A DNA stretch of 64,000 nt from Ignavibacteriota bacterium. GTDB taxonomy: Bacteria > Bacteroidota > Ignavibacteria > Kapaibacteriales > UBA2268. The stretch's first letter is position 1; each line of letters starts with the position of its first letter. The notes under the pieces were generated by a model. The model was not told the origin of the DNA, made no database searches, and worked only from the letters and a program-made list of their open reading frames with translations. Both the position numbers and the translations under genes were made by a program. Shown here piece after piece: positions 26,971-36,370 of the stretch. The DNA lies in the NCBI GenBank assembly GCA_019637995.1, contig JAHBUQ010000001.1, positions 1,291,589-1,355,588 of the forward strand, in the 5' to 3' direction.

Positions 26971-27097
26971 AAAGAAATATTGAATTAATCTTACAAAGAG
27001 TATTTTACATGTATGAAGAAAAATATTTTCTGCTTTTATGAAATATATTAATGAAATTTCGTTATTAAATTTATTTTAAAAACATTTCGGAGGCAAA

Positions 27098-27634
27098 GTG
27101 AAATACGTTAAAGCCATTTTGTTAATAATAGTTTCTATGTTAATATTATTCCTTGTTGTAGGAATATTTATGCCCGATAAATATGAAATTGAAAGGTCCA
27201 TCATCATAGATTGTCCGGCTGAAGTTGTTTTTTGGCAGGCAGCTGATTTAGAGAATTTCAACAAATGGAATACTTGGTACGAGGAAGAACCTTCAGCATA
27301 TTTTCCAATTTCAGGACAGCCCGGCGAGGGTCAGTCTTCCGAATGGAAAGGCGATATCGTTGGAAGTGGCAAACTTACAAATACATCTGTCAAGGAATTT
27401 TCAAGGATTGAGCAGGAGCTTGTCTTTACTGAGCCATTCGCTTCTGAAGTTTTTACCTGGTATGATTTGAAAGAAATAAACGGTAAGACCGAAATCAGCT
27501 GGGGTGCATCCGGAAACTTGTCTTATCCAATTGAGAGATATATGAAAGTAATGATTGAATCAGGTCTCAATAAGTCATTCAATCAGGGACTAGCAAATCT
27601 CAAAAAACATTGCGAAGAGATTTGTAAGCAATAA
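27098..27634 (+). CDS. SRPBCC-fold (polyketide cyclase/START-like) protein with membrane anchor
   Basis: A 178-residue protein starting at a GTG (27098) preceded by CGGAGG. An N-terminal hydrophobic helix (6-26) anchors it; the remainder follows the SRPBCC pattern: YEIERSIIIDCPAEVVFWQAADLENFNKWN at residues 29-58 in parts, a middle of strands, and the closing long helix (about 150-175). The fold binds hydrophobic ligands in a deep pocket; the ligand is unknown. It converges on the permease gene with only 3 bases between stop codons. Confidence 0.7.
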   Translation: MKYVKAILLIIVSMLILFLVVGIFMPDKYEIERSIIIDCPAEVVFWQAADLENFNKWNTWYEEEPSAYFPISGQPGEGQSSEWKGDIVGSGKLTNTSVKEFSRIEQELVFTEPFASEVFTWYDLKEINGKTEISWGASGNLSYPIERYMKVMIESGLNKSFNQGLANLKKHCEEICKQ

Positions 27635-27637
27635 TGA

Positions 27638-28975
27638 TTACTCATATCTCAGTAGTTCGATAGTATCCTGCATTGATGCTCGTCTTGCCGGAGTAATTCC
27701 AAATATTAACCCAACAGAAATTGAAACTACAAACGATAGTATAACTGAAAATGGTGATACTATCGTTTTTATATCAGTCAGAAGTTCAATTACAACTCCT
27801 GCAGAAACTCCAAGAATAATTCCGATAATACCGCCACTTACTGATATTGCCACAGCTTCGCTCAGGAACTGTAACATAATATCAGCTCTTTTAGCGCCAA
27901 CTGCTTTACGGATACCAATTTCCTTTGTTCTCTCAAGCACGGATGCAAGCATAATATTCATAATTCCAATGCCACCGACAATAAGTGAAATTGATGCAAT
28001 TGCACCAAGAACAATATTGAAAATACGTTTGGTAGACTGTTCCTGCTCGAGCAGAAGTTCGGGGACTACAATCTCGAAGTCCTTTACTGTATTGTGCCTT
28101 CTATCGAGCAAACGACGAATTATTTCAACTGCCGGCTGAACTTCTTCACTGCTTCGGAATGCAACTGTCAGCTTATCAATTTGATGATAATTTTCATCTG
28201 TAGGTTGATTTCTGCCACGCCTCTGCAGGTCTGCTTTTGTAACAAGAGAGCGGTTATTGAATCTCATCAGCATCGTAGAAATAGGAATATAGACATCCAA
28301 ATTATAATCCCTTATTCCGAGATTCTGAATATTATCTTTAGAGATGTTTTTCTCGTTAATTTCACCAATAACAGTAAGCCACTGCTCGCCGCATTTAATT
28401 ATCTGACCAATCGGATTATCAGTCGGAAACAGCCTTTTGCTGATTCCACTTCCAATTATGCAAACATTTTCAGATTTCTCAAAGCTGAAACTATTAAAAT
28501 TAGTTCCGGAAGTAATCGAGAAATTGTTAATTACGAAGTAATCGCTATTGACTCCAACTAAATTTACATCCCTCTTTTTGCCCTCTCTCATAGCCGTAAC
28601 TTCGATAACAATTTCCGGTGCTATATGGCTGATGCCGGGAATAATTTTCTTAAGAGACTGCATATCCAATAAATTCAATCCAGGTGAAAACCTGTTACTG
28701 GTTGACTTCTGGTCAGAGTTAGCTTCATCATTTTCTTCCTCTTTTTGAATTTCAGCCATTCTTTTACTGTCAAGAGGTTTTATGATAATGTTATTCGTTC
28801 CCAGAAGTTTCATTTTTTCGAGAATTTCTTGTTCTGCCCCACTGCCAATTGCAAGCATTGAAATGACAGAAGCCACTCCAAAAATAATACCAAGCGATGT
28901 CAGAACAGATCGCACTTTATTTTGGAGAATTGCTTCAGCAGCAATTTTTAGATTATATCCAAGACTTGCAATCAT
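27638..28975 (-). CDS. MacB-type ABC transporter permease
   Basis: A 445-residue permease: first transmembrane helix near residues 20-42 (VRSVLTSLGIIFGVASVISML), a periplasmic MacB_PCD domain (about 45-290), then three helices at the C terminus containing FtsX-like motifs ERTKEIGIRKAVGAKR and PARRASMQDTIELLRYE. Such mechanotransmission transporters drive efflux or lipoprotein handling with an adaptor and a separate ATPase. The adaptor gene overlaps it by four bases (ATGA). No ATP-binding subunit is present in this window, so it must be encoded elsewhere or be lost. Confidence 0.85.
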   Translation of the reverse strand: MIASLGYNLKIAAEAILQNKVRSVLTSLGIIFGVASVISMLAIGSGAEQEILEKMKLLGTNNIIIKPLDSKRMAEIQKEEENDEANSDQKSTSNRFSPGLNLLDMQSLKKIIPGISHIAPEIVIEVTAMREGKKRDVNLVGVNSDYFVINNFSITSGTNFNSFSFEKSENVCIIGSGISKRLFPTDNPIGQIIKCGEQWLTVIGEINEKNISKDNIQNLGIRDYNLDVYIPISTMLMRFNNRSLVTKADLQRRGRNQPTDENYHQIDKLTVAFRSSEEVQPAVEIIRRLLDRRHNTVKDFEIVVPELLLEQEQSTKRIFNIVLGAIASISLIVGGIGIMNIMLASVLERTKEIGIRKAVGAKRADIMLQFLSEAVAISVSGGIIGIILGVSAGVVIELLTDIKTIVSPFSVILSFVVSISVGLIFGITPARRASMQDTIELLRYE

Positions 28976-30240
28976 TTTTCCTCTGACTTGAGTCTAGATA
29001 ATTTATAATCATCTGGGTTGCCTTCCGGAGATGAGAGCATAATATTATCGTTTTGTGAAATTCCTTTCATAATTATTACTTCATTATCATTCATCTCACC
29101 TATTTCTACTTCCTGCCTGAATATTGTAGCGCCGTCTTTTTTAAAGACATAGTATGTCTTCTTTTCATCTTTGTCAAATACATGAAGACATTCCAAAGGA
29201 ATAAATAAAACGTCAGCTACTGTTGAAATAAGTATTTCATTTCCTGTGGTCATTGAAGGAAGAAGTGTTGTATCCTTTTCATTAACAGAAATTATCACCT
29301 CAAATACTTTTGCGTTTGAGCCACGCTTTTGCTCCCCGATATTTGCGACTTTTTCAACAATACCTGAGATTTTCTTTTCGGGATTTGCATCAAGGCTAAT
29401 TTTAACTGTCTGTCCTGCTTTTATTTTCTGAATATCAATTTCATTTACATAAGTAACAGATTCCATTGATGTTAAATCAGGCAGAGTAGCTACAATAGGA
29501 TACCAAGCATCAATAGTTGAACCAACAACTTTTCGCCTGCCGTCCCATTCACGGGCATAAATGACCATACCTTCGGCAGGTGCCATTATATTAAACATAT
29601 CAAGGGTTTCCATATACAAAGCAAGTCTTTGCTGCTCTTTCATCATATCAGTAAGAATTATATTAATCTTTGTGATTGACTGCTGTACTTTTGTTTCATA
29701 ATTTTTTTTCGACTGAGCAAAACTCCGCATTGTGCGCTCGTAGTCAAGCTCTACTTGTCTTATAACAGACGGTGCTTCATACATTGATTGCTCCATCTGA
29801 AGTTTCTTTTCCTGAAGGTTAAAATCTATATTTTCGAGTTCATCTCTTGCTTGCGATAGTGCAAGTGTACTGTCAAGTTTTGCCTGAGTAAGTTGTGATT
29901 CAAATTTTTGAATATTAAGCTGAATTTCCTTTACTTCACGCATAATTTCTGTTTTATCAAGCTCAGCAACGAAATCTCCTTCTTTGACAATAGTACCTTC
30001 ATCTACAATTTTAGTAATTTTCATTTGCCAAATACCAAGTGCCCTTGCATTATTCGGACCCCGAACATCAATACTGTTCTTGGCTCTTAGCTCACCTGTA
30101 TTATTGACAACAGAGCGAAATTCTCCATAGGTCGGATTAACTGTTATAAATGTACTTTTGTCATCACCTGAGAAAAAATAATAAACTAACGCTGCGACAA
30201 CAATTAAAACTACTGAAATTACTATTATTTTGATTTTCAT
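28972..30240 (-). CDS. MacA/HlyD-type periplasmic adaptor protein
   Basis: A 422-residue adaptor with an N-terminal membrane anchor (3-25). A biotinyl-lipoyl-like domain is split by a long helical hairpin (about 100-215, rich in Gln, Glu, Lys), followed by beta-barrel and membrane-proximal domains (VTYVNEIDIQKIKAGQTVKISLD). Together with the overlapping permease it would bridge inner and outer membranes for efflux. It is the first gene of the unit; no promoter was convincing in the 290 bases upstream (30241-30531), which show nothing else. Confidence 0.82.
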   Translation of the reverse strand: MKIKIIVISVVLIVVAALVYYFFSGDDKSTFITVNPTYGEFRSVVNNTGELRAKNSIDVRGPNNARALGIWQMKITKIVDEGTIVKEGDFVAELDKTEIMREVKEIQLNIQKFESQLTQAKLDSTLALSQARDELENIDFNLQEKKLQMEQSMYEAPSVIRQVELDYERTMRSFAQSKKNYETKVQQSITKINIILTDMMKEQQRLALYMETLDMFNIMAPAEGMVIYAREWDGRRKVVGSTIDAWYPIVATLPDLTSMESVTYVNEIDIQKIKAGQTVKISLDANPEKKISGIVEKVANIGEQKRGSNAKVFEVIISVNEKDTTLLPSMTTGNEILISTVADVLFIPLECLHVFDKDEKKTYYVFKKDGATIFRQEVEIGEMNDNEVIIMKGISQNDNIMLSSPEGNPDDYKLSRLKSEEK

Positions 30241-30531
30241 AAACTAATTCGATATTTTCACTAATTATGAATGTAAAATTAATAAATTTTGTTTAATAAT
30301 AGAAATTATAATTTATAAAAGTCAGAATTTGTGCTAATAAATATAGCTTTTTTTGTAATTTCGGTAATTAACGACTCGCTTCTCAATGATTAAGATACAT
30401 TCTAATCCGGTAGTATATTTAAGTATCTGACTGATTAAGAAAATGAAAACCATAATTTATGAATGAAATGTAGCGAGAGTATAAACATTTTCACGTGCTT
30501 TATACTCATTTGTAAATGATGATGGGTTTTG

Positions 30532-30882
30532 TTATTCAGTTTGGAATGAAGTTGAAATATTACAACCGGACATCATAAAAGTAAATCGAAAATTGAAAAT
30601 ACACAATATTTTTTTATAAACTTTCAATCTCAGATTTGCGAATACATCTGAATTTTCTATCATTTCACCATTTTGAATTGCAGATTCGGAATGTTTTATC
30701 AAAGTCAACATATTCATAGTATCATTAATTTATTGATATGATTCAATATCAAGCAGAACGCAACGTGGCTTATCATCTTCACTTATTTATAGCGGTTTAT
30801 TGATATTAGCCAGTAAAGATAATAGCTGGGTGGTAGTTAAATTATTACTTGAAATAGTTCTTAATTCAGAAATTTGTGTCAT
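30532..30882 (-). pseudogene. Phd/YefM-family antitoxin remnant with two internal stops
   Basis: Reading from an ATG at 30882, the minus-strand frame encodes MTQISELRTISSNNLTTT, then LLANINKPL-stop-ISEDDKPRCVLLDIESYQ-stop-INDTMNMLTLIKHSESAIQNG. This is the Phd/YefM pattern (N-terminal strand, KP.I...KP..VLLDIE.Y, then helices). TAA codons interrupt it at codons 32 (30787-30789) and 51 (30730-30732). Only the C-terminal helix segment from 30717 is an open frame. A toxin gene would follow at lower coordinates, but nothing there resembles RelE, ParE or Doc, so the module is dead. Confidence 0.65.
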
Positions 30883-30931
30883 AATGGCAACTCGATTTAT
30901 TAAACTTTAGCTATAGACGAAGTAAAATTTT

Positions 30932-30979
30932 AAATAATTTCAAAAAAAAATCCCCGCCTCTTTCAAAGCAGGGATTTAA
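30932..30979 (-). repeat. 48-bp terminator repeat, copy 1
   Basis: It matches 31728-31775 at 47 of 48 positions (only G/A at the fifth base after the A tract run of C differs). On the minus strand it forms AAATCCC / GGGATTT followed by nine T, a Rho-independent terminator. It overlaps the stop codon of the nucleotidyltransferase remnant. Confidence 0.85.
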
Positions 30980-31277
30980 TTCACTTCTATACCATATTTT
31001 TGTATTTCACCCAAAAATCCTGAGAAATCATTTTTGTTTTCAATCAACACCGGCTCGATTCTAATATCTATCTGTCTTCGCAATTTCCAAAGAATCGGAG
31101 TGGTTTTAAAGAAATCATCATCTAATTGATTTACAACAATTGCAACATCTATATCACTATCTTGAGTATAATTACCCTTAGCATAAGACCCAAATAAATA
31201 AACCTTGTCAAAATCAATTTCTTCTTTTAGTAAATTTTTGTATCTTCTAACTAATTCTATAACTTCGTTTAATCCAT
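30976..31277 (-). pseudogene. MNT-type nucleotidyltransferase (antitoxin) with lost start
   Basis: The minus-strand frame encodes LNEVIELVRRYKNLLKEE, then the nucleotidyltransferase core VYLFGSYAKGNYTQDSDIDVAIVV, with the GSYAKG and DSDID (metal) motifs, and ends IQKYGIEVN at 30976. No ATG, GTG or TTG precedes the core in frame. An ATG at 31275-31277 lies exactly where a start is expected, inside the end of the HEPN gene, but is out of frame by one base (ATG GAT TAA); a one-base loss after ATGGA would explain this. MNT proteins are antitoxins of HEPN toxins, AMPylating them in studied pairs. The core residues are intact. Confidence 0.7.
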
Positions 31278-31642
31278 GTTTGGAGTTCCCTGGTATTGTT
31301 GATTAAATCATTACATTTATCTTCATTTAGATTTTTTAGTATTCTATCTTTATGGATTGGGTAACGGGATTCAATATTAAGTGGCTCTAAAATATCAATA
31401 AAATTTATAAATTCCGCACTAAGGATATCATAAAAATCTCCTTTTTTTGCGATGTTTGATAAACTATGAATGAAAGGAGGGGTTTCATTTTTCAGCTTAA
31501 AATAAAGTGCTTTGAAAATTTTTTCAATAACTTAATGACACATAAAACCAACTTATATATATCTCTTGCTAATTAGCATAGCATTAGCAGTATCTAAATC
31601 ATAAACCGATAGTTCAATCCAATATAAAACTTTTTCATTCAT
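31247..31642 (-). pseudogene. HEPN-domain toxin remnant with two internal stops
   Basis: From an ATG at 31642 the frame reads MNEKVLYWIELSVYDLDTAN, then AMLISKRYI-stop-VGFMCH-stop-VIEKIFKALYFKLKN and continues through IHSLSNIAKKGDF to a TAG at 31247. This is a PF05168-type HEPN domain (W.E.A..DL.TA..ML....Y, CHQ.IEK..KAL, HSL). TAA codons at 31553-31555 and 31532-31534 replace what are likely Tyr and Gln. Its 3' end overlaps the MNT frame by about 30 bases, the standard toxin-before-antitoxin order. Translation would stop after 29 residues, so the toxin is dead. Confidence 0.75.
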
Positions 31643-31727
31643 ATTTGTATTACAGAAAATATATGAAATTTATTGTAATTTATGTTAATAGTTAAATTCA
31701 AAAATAGTTGATTAATCAGATTCGACC

Positions 31728-31775
31728 AAATAATTTCAAAAAAAAATCCCCACCTCTTTCAAAGCAGGGATTTAA
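31728..31775 (-). terminator. Terminator of groES-groEL (48-bp repeat, copy 2)
   Basis: AAATCCC / GGGATTT stem and nine T on the minus strand, 38 bases beyond the groEL stop. It is duplicated almost exactly at 30932-30979, on the far side of the HEPN/MNT remnant. Confidence 0.85.
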
Positions 31776-31812
31776 AATAATTGTCAATTGCAAATTATCA
31801 ATTGTCAATTGA

Positions 31813-33450
<1,638 letters not shown>

Positions 33451-33488
33451 CTAAATAATCTCCTTTATATTTTAATTGGTTTACAAAA

Positions 33489-33776
33489 TTAGTCAATAAT
33501 CGCAAAAACATCACTTTCGCGCATGATGAGTAACTCATCACCGTCAACACTTACTTCAGTACCGGCATATTTGCCATAAAGTACTACATCGCCAACTTTA
33601 ACCTGAAGCGGCGTGATTTTACCGTCTTCTGATACTTTGCCCTGACCAACAGCAAGAACTTCGCCCTGCATTGGTTTTTCTTTAGCGGTATCGGGAATGA
33701 TAATTCCGCCTTTAGTAGTTTCTTCAGCCTGAGCTGCTTTAACGATAATGCGATCGTGCAATGGTTTTAAAGCCAT
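33489..33776 (-). CDS. groS: Co-chaperonin GroES (10 kDa)
   Basis: A 95-residue lid subunit of the chaperonin. It starts [13 protein letters not shown] and contains the mobile loop ([18 protein letters not shown], about 18-35) that docks onto GroEL, plus the [14 protein letters not shown] strand. An AAGGAG site precedes the ATG. First gene of groES-groEL, controlled by the CIRCE operator about 117 bases upstream. Confidence 0.97.
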   Translation of the reverse strand: MALKPLHDRIIVKAAQAEETTKGGIIIPDTAKEKPMQGEVLAVGQGKVSEDGKITPLQVKVGDVVLYGKYAGTEVSVDGDELLIMRESDVFAIID

Positions 33777-33892
33777 GATAAATCTCCTTAAAATTTGTTA
33801 AAAAAGTTAACAAAAAAATGTATAAAATTAACTTAAAATTTATTTTTAGATTTCAATTTACAAAGAACCACTCAATGTTTCTCGGAAATAAG

Positions 33893-33919
33893 TTAGCACT
33901 CATTTGCATTGAGTGCTAA
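33893..33919. promoter_or_regulatory. CIRCE operator (HrcA binding site)
   Basis: TTAGCACTC (33893-33901), nine bases, GAGTGCTAA (33911-33919): an exact match to the CIRCE consensus. HrcA represses groESL here until heat shock. The hrcA gene is not in the window. Confidence 0.97.
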
Positions 33920-34102
33920 TGCTATCACGAAACATATTTTTTATTATTGTGCAGGTACTTAAAAAAAAATTAAAAAGATAATGATTGAGATATGATTTGT
34001 ATTACAAAACAATATTTTCCAATTAATAAAAATTTCTTATTCATATAAATGTCATAATTTTCATATTTAACTTTATTTTTTTAATACTTAGAGAAAAAAT
34101 GC

Positions 34103-34110
34103 TATTTTTG
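34103..34110 (+). promoter_or_regulatory. Candidate -7 promoter element (TATTTTTG)
   Basis: It lies 60 bases upstream of the acyl-CoA dehydrogenase ATG. The 393-base gap 33777-34169 contains this, the CIRCE site and the groES promoter. Confidence 0.3.
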
Positions 34111-34169
34111 TTATTTTTATAAAGTAGTAATTAAAAATTATTTTTTTTTAAAACTTATATGGTGATTAA

Positions 34170-35312
34170 ATGTTTGAATTAGTTTTTACAGAAGAGCAGA
34201 ATATGCTCAGAGACATGGTTAAGGATTTCGTTAACAACGAACTTAAACCAATTGCGGCTCAAATAGATGAAAATGAAGAAATTCCCCGTGAAATAATTGA
34301 CAAAATCGGAGAATTAGGTATCTTGGGTGCGGCATTCCCGATTGAATACGGTGGCTCAGGATTTGGCGAGGTCGGTTACTGTCTGATACAGGAAGAAATT
34401 GGCAGGGCTTGCTTATCAACTGCAACATTTATTGGGGCACATGTTTCGATTGGTACAAATTCAATTTATATGGGTGGAAGCGAGTTTATTAGGAATAAGT
34501 TCGTAGTTCCTCTGGCAACCGGAGAAAAAGTAGCTGCATTTGCATTAACTGAAGAACGTGCAGGCTCAGATGCATTCGACCTCAAAACCAGAGCAGAGCA
34601 AGACGGAGATGAATGGGTTATAAACGGAGAAAAATTATGGATTACAAATGGTCCTTTTGCCGATATTTTCTCGGTATTTGCTCGTACATCCCGTGGAATT
34701 ACAGGTTTTGTCGTTGAAAAAGGCGCAGAGGGCTTTTCTGCAGGAGCACCGGAAAAGAAAATGGGTATTCGTGGTAGCAAGACTTCATCTCTGACTTTTG
34801 ATAATGTTCGGGTTCCTAATGAAAATATGCTTGGCACTGATGGCAGGGGATTTTTACTTGCTATGAAAACTCTTGATGCCGGAAGACTTGGTCTTGGAGC
34901 TGCTTGTCTCGGGGCTTGCAAAGAACTTTTGGAAATGTCCACTAAATATGCAAAAGAGCGCAAGCAATTCGGTGAGCCAATTGCAAATTTCCAGGCAATA
35001 CAATTTATGATTGCAGAAATGACTACTCTAATTTACACTGCCGAATCACTTGTTTACCGTACTGCAGTCCTTTACGACAAGCATGAAATGCTCTCACGCC
35101 AAAGTGCAATGGTTAAATTATACTGCTCCGAAGCCCTTGACAAATGTGTTGATTATGCTATGCAAATTCATGGCGGTATGGGATTTTCGCGAGAATTACC
35201 TATTGAAAGGTTCTATCGTGACGCTCGTATAAACAGGATTTTTGAAGGAACAAGTGAAATTCAAAAGCTCGTAATAGCAAGAGATATTATCAAGCGAAAT
35301 GGTATTGTTTAA
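34170..35312 (+). CDS. Acyl-CoA dehydrogenase
   Basis: A 380-residue FAD enzyme that introduces the alpha-beta double bond in acyl-CoA (beta-oxidation or branched-chain amino acid breakdown), passing electrons to ETF. The FAD-binding signature is AFALTEERAGSDAFDL (about 128-143), with WITNG following. The C-terminal helical domain has YAKERKQFGEPIANFQAIQF and QIHGGMGFSRELPIERFYRDARI, and the catalytic base is probably E359 in IFEGTSEIQ, the position used by short/medium-chain enzymes. Chain-length preference cannot be told. It stands alone, with no ETF or thiolase nearby. Confidence 0.92.
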   Translation: MFELVFTEEQNMLRDMVKDFVNNELKPIAAQIDENEEIPREIIDKIGELGILGAAFPIEYGGSGFGEVGYCLIQEEIGRACLSTATFIGAHVSIGTNSIYMGGSEFIRNKFVVPLATGEKVAAFALTEERAGSDAFDLKTRAEQDGDEWVINGEKLWITNGPFADIFSVFARTSRGITGFVVEKGAEGFSAGAPEKKMGIRGSKTSSLTFDNVRVPNENMLGTDGRGFLLAMKTLDAGRLGLGAACLGACKELLEMSTKYAKERKQFGEPIANFQAIQFMIAEMTTLIYTAESLVYRTAVLYDKHEMLSRQSAMVKLYCSEALDKCVDYAMQIHGGMGFSRELPIERFYRDARINRIFEGTSEIQKLVIARDIIKRNGIV

Positions 35313-35483
35313 GAGTACTTTTGAAATAGCTTGAATTATTAAATTGAATTGGTTTGCTCAAAAAAAATTATCTAAATAGTTTATTTTATCTGAGCGTTGT
35401 TGAAATGTCCTTTCAGACATTCTTCGACTTCGCTCAGGATAAACTTAGTGAAGCATTCGGGGCGTTTCAATAAATTCTTTTTT

Positions 35484-35735
35484 GCAGAACTCCGAAAGGT
35501 ATTTGCAGAACTCCGAATGGTATTTGCAGAACTCCGAAAGGTTTTTGCAGAACTCCGAATGGTATTTACAGTACTCCGAATGGTTTTTGCAGAACTCCGA
35601 ATGGTTTTTGCAGAACTCCGAATGGTTTTTGCAGAACTCCGAAAGGTTTTTGCAGAACTCCGAAAGGTTTTTGCAGAACTCCGAAAGGTTTTTGCAGAAC
35701 TCCGAATGGTTTTTGCAGAACTCCGAATGAGTTTC
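35484..35735. repeat. 21-bp tandem repeat, 12 units
   Basis: Twelve head-to-tail units of the form GCAGAACTCCGAAWGGTWTTT, differing only at two positions (A/T) apart from unit 5 (ACAGTACTCC) and a diverged last unit. Because 21 is a multiple of three, frames are open on both strands, but there is no ribosome site or conserved start, so I do not call a gene. The rest of 35313-36370 contains two further repeat families and no intact gene. Confidence 0.9.
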
Positions 35736-35976
35736 GCAGAAAAAAATTGTAATTCTAACTAAAATACTACACATTTTGACCTAATCGAAACTCTTTCAAC
35801 CGAAATCTGAACATAATTCATTAGGGAAATAATTTCTTTCAATTATAAAAATATATATTTCGAGCAGAAAGAAACTATTATTTAGTATTTCAAAACATAT
35901 TCTGAATAAAATCTTAATCAAATCTAAGAAATAGCAAGACAAATTTTCAGGGTTCGGAGTTAGGGTTTCGGAAAAG

Positions 35977-36136
35977 CAACGTAGTTGTGTACCATTAATA
36001 GCAAATGGTATCGGTGCTGGGGGTTAGGACTTTGAAATAACAACGTAGTTGTGTACCATTAATAGCAAATGTTATCGGTGCTGGGGGTTAGGGCTTTGAA
36101 ATAACAACGTAGTTGTGTACTATTAATAGCAAATGT
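35977..36136. repeat. 64-bp tandem repeat, about 2.5 units
   Basis: Units start CAACGTAGTTGTGTAC at 35977, 36041 and 36105, giving a 64-base period; the last is cut at about 36136. Each contains a small palindrome (CAAC-GTA-GTTG) and, in unit 1, a hairpin ACCATT-AATAGCA-AATGGT. A partial unit precedes (about 35950). Confidence 0.8.
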
Positions 36137-36213
36137 TCTTGAAACGTTCCTATTTTTCTTTTAACTCTGAAAAAGTTGCATGTTTATAGAAAATATATTG
36201 CGGATAACTATGC

Positions 36214-36313
36214 GACCTCTTCGAGGTCGAATTGACGCCCTAAAAATTATTCTATAAACATCTGACCTCTTCGAGGTCAAATTGATACCCTAAACTTTAT
36301 TTCTATAAACATC
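36214..36313. repeat. Two 50-bp REP-like units with GACCTC hairpin
   Basis: Each unit begins with the perfect hairpin GACCTC-TTC-GAGGTC (36214 and 36264), continues with AATTGA..CCCTAAA and ends TCTATAAACATCT. This hairpin-plus-ATGTTTATAG style (read on the minus strand) resembles dispersed palindromic repeats in Bacteroidota genomes. The array ends exactly inside the signal-peptide stub at 36303-36359. Confidence 0.7.
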
Positions 36314-36359
36314 TTACTGCTAATAAGAATACTGCGAGGAAAATTATTATCTTTTTCAT
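36303..36359 (-). pseudogene. Signal-peptide stub, gene truncated by repeats
   Basis: An 18-residue frame MKKIIIFLAVFLLAVRCL begins 12 bases after the preceding T9SS gene, with a GGAG ribosome site. It is a typical signal or lipoprotein start, but the frame stops where the 50-bp repeat (ATGTTTATAG) begins. It looks like the 5' end of an exported protein gene whose body was replaced by repeats. Confidence 0.5.
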
Positions 36360-36370
36360 GTGCGTTTCTC

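Noticed and set aside
24087..26990. Classical integron
   Set aside because: No IntI gene or attI is present, and the core sites do not match GTTRRRY. Only an attC-like layout can be claimed.
35484..35735. CRISPR array
   Set aside because: Units abut with no unique spacers, and no cas genes are present. The same holds for 55150-55275 and 35977-36136.
35397..35774. Long open frames across the 21-bp repeat on both strands
   Set aside because: The repeat length is a multiple of three, so any frame without a stop in one unit stays open. There is no ribosome site or conserved start.
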